64,000 nucleotides of DNA from Fabrea salina (taxonomy: Eukaryota > Ciliophora > Heterotrichea > Heterotrichida > Fabreidae), in contig JALIHJ010000027.1 in NCBI GenBank assembly GCA_022984795.1, positions 186,001-250,000 on the forward strand. Reading direction: 5' to 3'. A program made the position numbers and the translations under genes. The notes under the pieces are model-generated. The model was not told where the DNA came from. It did not search any database and saw nothing but the letters and a program-made list of their open reading frames with translations. Numbering within the stretch: position 1 is the first letter of the stretch; each line of letters opens with the position of its first letter. Positions 59,715 through 64,000 of the stretch are shown in pieces.

Positions 59715-62700
59715 TTAAATTGAGGTTAAGTAAGCTACAAGTTCTTTAAGGTCCTGGATTATTCCTTCAGTGATCAACTGCTTAGAAATTTCTTCTTCTT
59801 CAATGATTTCTTCGCCTTCGTCTTCTGGTTTTTCGCTTTCATAAAAGTTGACGTACTTTTTCTTAGCAGAGAAGTAAACACTCAGCCAAAACACTCCAGT
59901 ATTCCCGGGGTGCATTGTTGAAGGAACTATAACGTACTTCCCAGGAAGCAAGTCGTGCCTCAAGTGGAGTTCTCTGTGGAGCTTAAGCACTGATAGTTTC
60001 ACAATGCGGCTTTGGTCGAAGGACTCTAGTTTTTCTTCTTCAGGACTCAGTTTCATGATCGAGAAGCAAGCTGTGTTTATTTGGTCTTCAAAAGGAAAAC
60101 AAGCGTCCTTAAAGTACCTGCCGTCTTGTTGCGTCAATGAAATAAACACCTCTGACTTAGACCTCAGCTCTACTACGTACTGAGGGTTCTTCGCCCAGCG
60201 TTCAGCGTGTGCTTTGTTGGGGGAAGTAGGAACTCCTCCTGAGTTTTCAGCAGTCCACTCACCCTTAAACCGCTTGCCCCACCACTCTTCCGGAAAGTCT
60301 ATGCTCAACATTAGGTTGTCAAATATGTTCCGCCAGTCCTTGAAACTCATCAAAAACGTTCCATCGTTGGGGTTGTTTGGGTCGAACTTTTCGTCTTCGC
60401 CTAGTCTGTCCACATACCGCATTACTTGGGTTATGTTTTCCTGGAGCTTTTTGTGGCCATCACTCCACTTGCCTTTCCACTCGCAGTCTCCCCAAGGGTT
60501 CCTGATTCTTAGCAGTCGGTGTTTGTTTTTCTTAGCGTTGGGATTGGGAACGTCTATAACGTCTATGATCCCGTAAGCGTGTTTTGCAAGGAGTCCAGTG
60601 ACTTCTCCTTCCTTTATTACTTGACTTTCAGTGCCTTCTCCGTCTATAGAGCACCCCATAAGTGTTCCTTCAGTTTTGAGTTTCTTGAGTCTTTCCCAGA
60701 GTTGATCGTTCTTGGCTTTTTGCTCTTCAACTGGAACTTCCAAAAGCCCTCCTTTTCCTCTGAGTTTTATCTTCTCTGCAACGTGGCCTGTTAAGTCAAC
60801 TAGTCCGTCGTCAATAAGTCCTCCGTTCAAGGCTTCGTAGCAACTGTGCAGCTTGGCATAGGCTTTTTCAATCAAAGGCACCCACAACTCTTCTTCGTTT
60901 TTGCACTTGCCAAACACGTACTGGGGTTTCCGGCCTTCAGCCACAAAAACAGGAAGTCTTTGGTCAACTATGACCCACCTAGGAGCGCAGTCTTTGAAGA
61001 ACTTCAAGACGTACAAACCTTTTCTGGCAAACGAGTGGAAGATCGGAGGGTAAACTCCTAAAGATATAGAACTTGCTGTTTCAAGGTCCACTTGTGCAGG
61101 TGAATCTAGTTGGTGAATTCCACCTCTGATAAGTTCGTCTCTGATTGCCAAAACACTCAAAGCTCCTATAAACCAACAGTCTCCAAGCGACCCCTGAACC
61201 ACGTCGTTGCTTGAAATGTTTTCGTCAAAAAAGCAAACGTTGTCCATCCACTCAGAAGGAGCTTTCCAAGCTAGTTCTTCAGGTGGCGGAAAGTTGCTTG
61301 AGGGAGGTTTTCCGTTCCAGTAGAGGCAGTAAGCTCCTTTTTCTGGTTGTTCAGGTCCAAAGTCGGGGTCTTTGAAAACCTCCACTCCTTCAAGTAACTC
61401 AACGCACCTTTTGAGGGCAGCTATCTCTGAGTTAAGTATAGTGGTGCACTTCCGTTTAGGGTCCAGGTAGTCCTTTTGGGGTTCTATAATGTAGTTTTTG
61501 ATTTCAACTATAGGGTTTAGGTTGTTCAAAGAAGTTTGCTTGACAAAACTTTCAGATAAACTGTTAAGGGACTTGTCTGTCTCAAAACCTTCAAATTCGT
61601 AGTCAAACAAGAACTCAATAAACTCGTAGTAGTTTACATAGCCTGTGTTATCAGTGTCAGCTTTTTCAATTAGTAGGTCTCTTTGGACCTTACTGAGTCC
61701 TAGACGCAAGCGTTCTAGAGCTAAGTTAAACTCAGTTTCGTTAAGAACGCCTGTGTCTTCTTCGTCAAGTCTCTTAAAAGTCTGTTCTAAAGAAGTGAAA
61801 CTTTCTAGGTTGTCTCTAAGGTACTTCTTTAACTTGTGAATTGCTAAGTCTAAAGAGTCTTCTTTGAAGTCAGAAGCCAAAAAGTTCATTCCTTTGACTT
61901 CAGTTGGCATTCGTTTTCTTTGTTTAGTAGAAGTCCTTTGTATTCTTTTAGGTTTGGTTTGTTTAAACGAAGACAAGAACTTAACGAACTCTTCATAGTC
62001 CACTTGGCCGTCGTTGTTGATGTCAGCTTCTTTTATGATTGCGAGTTTTTGGCTTTCTTTTAAGTTTAAAGGCAATGCATCTAGGCAGTTAATGAACTCT
62101 TCAGTAGTTATGATTCCGTCTGAATCTAAGTCTACCTCTCCAAAGATTTCCCTTGGGTTCACTTCTCCTCCTTGGCTTCTTTCTTGAATGTACTCTTGGA
62201 ACTTAGTCAAAGCGTCCTTAAGCCCTTCGTAACTTAAGTTAGAAGAGCGCTTTATCTCAGTTATTTTCATGGTACTAGGCAAGGCTTGACTTCGGTAACT
62301 CTCAAGCACTGCTAAGAAGTGGTAGAACCAAATCCTGCCTTTTGAGTTGATGTCTATTGACTCGTAGAGCAGAGTGCTTTCTTTGTTCGTGAGGTCAGGG
62401 TTGCAGTTTATGAACTCACGCAAGTTCACCACTGAGTTTAGTTCTGCTTGTTGTCTAAGGTAGTAGTCGCATATGCCAGTTTTCAACTCGTCTAGTTTGT
62501 TAGCTAGTTTTTTGAAGGTGTTGTAGTTGGTGTTTTCTATGTTCGAAAAAGGAAGAGTTTGCATTTCAAACTGAATGCTTCCGTTGTAAGCACACGACCT
62601 AAACAAGTCTATTCTAGTAAACAACTCAAACGCAAAAACTGCTCCTAAGTTCCTAATGTCCACAAGCTTAAACAAGTCTTTAGCTTTACCAGAGTCAAGT

Positions 62701-63968
62701 TCAAGTTTATTTTGCACAAGTGCTAAGAAGGCATTAAAGTCAAGTAACTGGTGAATTTGAACTTCTTTGAAGAAGTCTGTAGTTCTGACCCTTTCTGGTA
62801 TTTTCAAAGCTACCTGAGTTAGTTGCTCTCCCCAACTAATAGGTTTAGTTTTGACTTGCGGAGTTAAGTGCAGCTGGCAGTAACTCTCCAAACAAGACAA
62901 GTAGTCGTAGAAGTTCACATACTCGTAGTCCAAACAAAGACCTTCCCAAAGTTCTTTTGCTTCAAACACTGAAAACTCGTTAGTTAGTTGCCTGCAAAAC
63001 TCTTCTTTGGTAAAGCGTTTTGTAGGAGTTACTCCTTCGCTTAGGTAGTAGTCGTAGGGACTCTTCTTCATAGAGTCCAATTGCTTTGCCTGGTAAAGTA
63101 AGTTGTCTCTGAGTTGTTTGCTGCATCTGGGGTTTTGATTTAAAGGAAACTCTTTTAAGTCGCCCTTGAAACTGTGGGCTAAGTTGATTAGGGTGCACAC
63201 TGTGTATGCGTAAACCCCGCCTCTTTGGTTTTCTAAAAACTCATAAAGGTCGGTTTGGTCTTTTTTAGAAAGAGTAGTTAGTAACTCTGAAAAGTCCTTT
63301 TCTGAAAGAACTGTGTTCAGTTGGGAATACCCTCTGCTTTGAACCCAGTCAGTAGTGTTTTTAACAACTGGGACGTTTGCACACAAGGACTCCAAAGCTC
63401 TTTTGGGCAAGGACATCAAATTGCTTGGAAAGGACCTGTAGGAGTCCAACACAGTAAGCAAGTGGTAAAGCCTTAAGTACTGGTTTTGGTTTAGCAAGAG
63501 CGAACTAATGTAAGGCTCTAAAGCAGGTTGAGGAATATCACAGAACCTTTCTAGAGTTTGACTAACCTCAAGTGGAGTCAAAGGGTCTGACAAAGAAACT
63601 TCAAGTTTAGAAAAGTGCACAGTAAAACCAGAGGCTAGTTTTTGGAAGAAAGACTTTGTTTTGGAGTCAATAATGCTTGAGTTGGAAAAAGGCAACTCAG
63701 GCAAGCTGTGAGTAACCGCTGAGTCTTGGTAAGTGCTTAAAACCATGTCAAAAAATGTGAAGAACTGGTAAACAGGCATAGAAGTCTTCTTTTCTGAGTA
63801 CAAGTAGTAGTGGATTAAAGAACTGTGTTCTTTAGGAAGACTGAGTGCTTTACTAAGAGTTTCTGTGAACTCTGCTTTGGTTATGAAGTCACTCGGCTCA
63901 ACTGAGTACTGCTTAAAGTAGTCACAAGCTTCTTGCTTAATTTCCAAACACTCAAGTACACAGTGCAT
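59715..63968 (-). CDS. Giant EF-hand calpain-family cysteine protease
   Basis: A 1,417-residue protein. The N-terminal 600 residues consist of about six degenerate, EF-hand-pair-like units that lack calcium ligands (each with F/Y-YxYLxVLxSYR-like helices). Four better EF-hands follow near residues 619, 652, 739 and 776 (DLDSDGIITTEEF, DINNDGQVDYEEF, DEEDTGVLNETEF, DTDNTGYVNYYEF). The CysPc domain lies at about 900-1240, with Cys in GSLGDCWFIGALSVLA (about 926), His in GLLAKHAYGI (about 1129) and Asn in RIRNPWGDCEWKGKW (about 1156), so the triad is intact. A beta-sandwich (domain III-like) covers 1250-1390. The start ATG at 63968 is 32 bp from the window edge, so an upstream exon cannot be excluded. 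Confidence 0.92.
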   Translation of the reverse strand: MHCVLECLEIKQEACDYFKQYSVEPSDFITKAEFTETLSKALSLPKEHSSLIHYYLYSEKKTSMPVYQFFTFFDMVLSTYQDSAVTHSLPELPFSNSSIIDSKTKSFFQKLASGFTVHFSKLEVSLSDPLTPLEVSQTLERFCDIPQPALEPYISSLLLNQNQYLRLYHLLTVLDSYRSFPSNLMSLPKRALESLCANVPVVKNTTDWVQSRGYSQLNTVLSEKDFSELLTTLSKKDQTDLYEFLENQRGGVYAYTVCTLINLAHSFKGDLKEFPLNQNPRCSKQLRDNLLYQAKQLDSMKKSPYDYYLSEGVTPTKRFTKEEFCRQLTNEFSVFEAKELWEGLCLDYEYVNFYDYLSCLESYCQLHLTPQVKTKPISWGEQLTQVALKIPERVRTTDFFKEVQIHQLLDFNAFLALVQNKLELDSGKAKDLFKLVDIRNLGAVFAFELFTRIDLFRSCAYNGSIQFEMQTLPFSNIENTNYNTFKKLANKLDELKTGICDYYLRQQAELNSVVNLREFINCNPDLTNKESTLLYESIDINSKGRIWFYHFLAVLESYRSQALPSTMKITEIKRSSNLSYEGLKDALTKFQEYIQERSQGGEVNPREIFGEVDLDSDGIITTEEFINCLDALPLNLKESQKLAIIKEADINNDGQVDYEEFVKFLSSFKQTKPKRIQRTSTKQRKRMPTEVKGMNFLASDFKEDSLDLAIHKLKKYLRDNLESFTSLEQTFKRLDEEDTGVLNETEFNLALERLRLGLSKVQRDLLIEKADTDNTGYVNYYEFIEFLFDYEFEGFETDKSLNSLSESFVKQTSLNNLNPIVEIKNYIIEPQKDYLDPKRKCTTILNSEIAALKRCVELLEGVEVFKDPDFGPEQPEKGAYCLYWNGKPPSSNFPPPEELAWKAPSEWMDNVCFFDENISSNDVVQGSLGDCWFIGALSVLAIRDELIRGGIHQLDSPAQVDLETASSISLGVYPPIFHSFARKGLYVLKFFKDCAPRWVIVDQRLPVFVAEGRKPQYVFGKCKNEEELWVPLIEKAYAKLHSCYEALNGGLIDDGLVDLTGHVAEKIKLRGKGGLLEVPVEEQKAKNDQLWERLKKLKTEGTLMGCSIDGEGTESQVIKEGEVTGLLAKHAYGIIDVIDVPNPNAKKNKHRLLRIRNPWGDCEWKGKWSDGHKKLQENITQVMRYVDRLGEDEKFDPNNPNDGTFLMSFKDWRNIFDNLMLSIDFPEEWWGKRFKGEWTAENSGGVPTSPNKAHAERWAKNPQYVVELRSKSEVFISLTQQDGRYFKDACFPFEDQINTACFSIMKLSPEEEKLESFDQSRIVKLSVLKLHRELHLRHDLLPGKYVIVPSTMHPGNTGVFWLSVYFSAKKKYVNFYESEKPEDEGEEIIEEEEISKQLITEGIIQDLKELVAYLTSI

Positions 63969-64000
63969 AAGTTGTTCAATGCATATAATAAATACAGGCA

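Overview
The window is a stretch of very compact protein-coding DNA from a ciliate, most likely a heterotrich (Stentor-like or Fabrea-like). Three signs support this. First, four genes read through only if a 15- or 16-nt GTAA...AG intron is removed, and introns of this size are a heterotrich hallmark. Second, genes on both strands are separated by 0 to about 60 bp, and the largest gap is 250 bp. Third, the content is that of a ciliated cell: beta-tubulin, EFHC1, MORN, MYCBPAP, SSX2IP-like, STIL-like, RPAP3, kinesin and calpain. TAA and TAG are never sense codons. TGA never interrupts a gene and appears as an apparent stop only twice. I call 49 genes (47 complete, one cut by the left edge, one with an unresolved start). 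I found no tRNA, rRNA, transposon, viral element or CRISPR array. The species cannot be named from sequence alone.

Layout. 1-7.1 kb: a coiled-coil protein running off the left edge, a tetraspanin-like protein, fructose-1,6-bisphosphatase, a mercaptopyruvate sulfurtransferase, a B-box/NADAR fusion, a small coiled-coil protein and a MORN-repeat protein. 7.1-17.7 kb: an NRF-6-type membrane acyltransferase, a small membrane protein, a MYCBPAP/pseudo-phosphoglycerate-kinase fusion 7 bp from a divergent SSX2IP-like gene, BUD23, RPAP3, a DHHC palmitoyltransferase and EFHC1. 17.8-23.7 kb: a 1,970-residue cysteine-rich receptor-like protein with four lamin-G-like modules. 23.7-31.8 kb: a membrane protein, a CTD-type phosphatase, BCAS3, a homeodomain protein, a CDGSH protein, an F-box-like protein, two unknowns and a SleB-like hydrolase of bacterial type.

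31.8-43.9 kb: a kinesin and separase diverge from a 29-bp spacer, followed by a PH-kinase, a secreted protein, an unknown, LCMT1 and a helical-repeat (FASTK/OPR-like) protein. LCMT1 and the repeat protein abut as TAA-ATG. 43.9-52.7 kb: mostly small coiled-coil or basic orphans, with a TPR protein and a doubly acylated TBC Rab-GAP. Three proteins between 30.7 and 46.4 kb end in CaaX-type boxes with terminal Phe. 52.7-64 kb: a START protein, an EMAPII-type tRNA-binding protein, a STIL-like protein, a MARCH E3 ligase, histone H2B, beta-tubulin, a DYRK kinase and a giant EF-hand/calpain.

The genes do not form one pathway, but several themes recur: cilia and basal bodies, chromosome segregation (separase, kinesin, tubulin), lipid anchoring (DHHC, CaaX boxes, myristoylated TBC) and protein phosphatase/kinase control (LCMT1, CTD phosphatase, DYRK). 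The most unusual items are the B-box/NADAR fusion, the MYCBPAP/pseudo-PGK fusion, the SleB-like gene, the shared or abutting stop codons, and the two lone TGA stops whose read-through lands exactly on the neighbouring gene.
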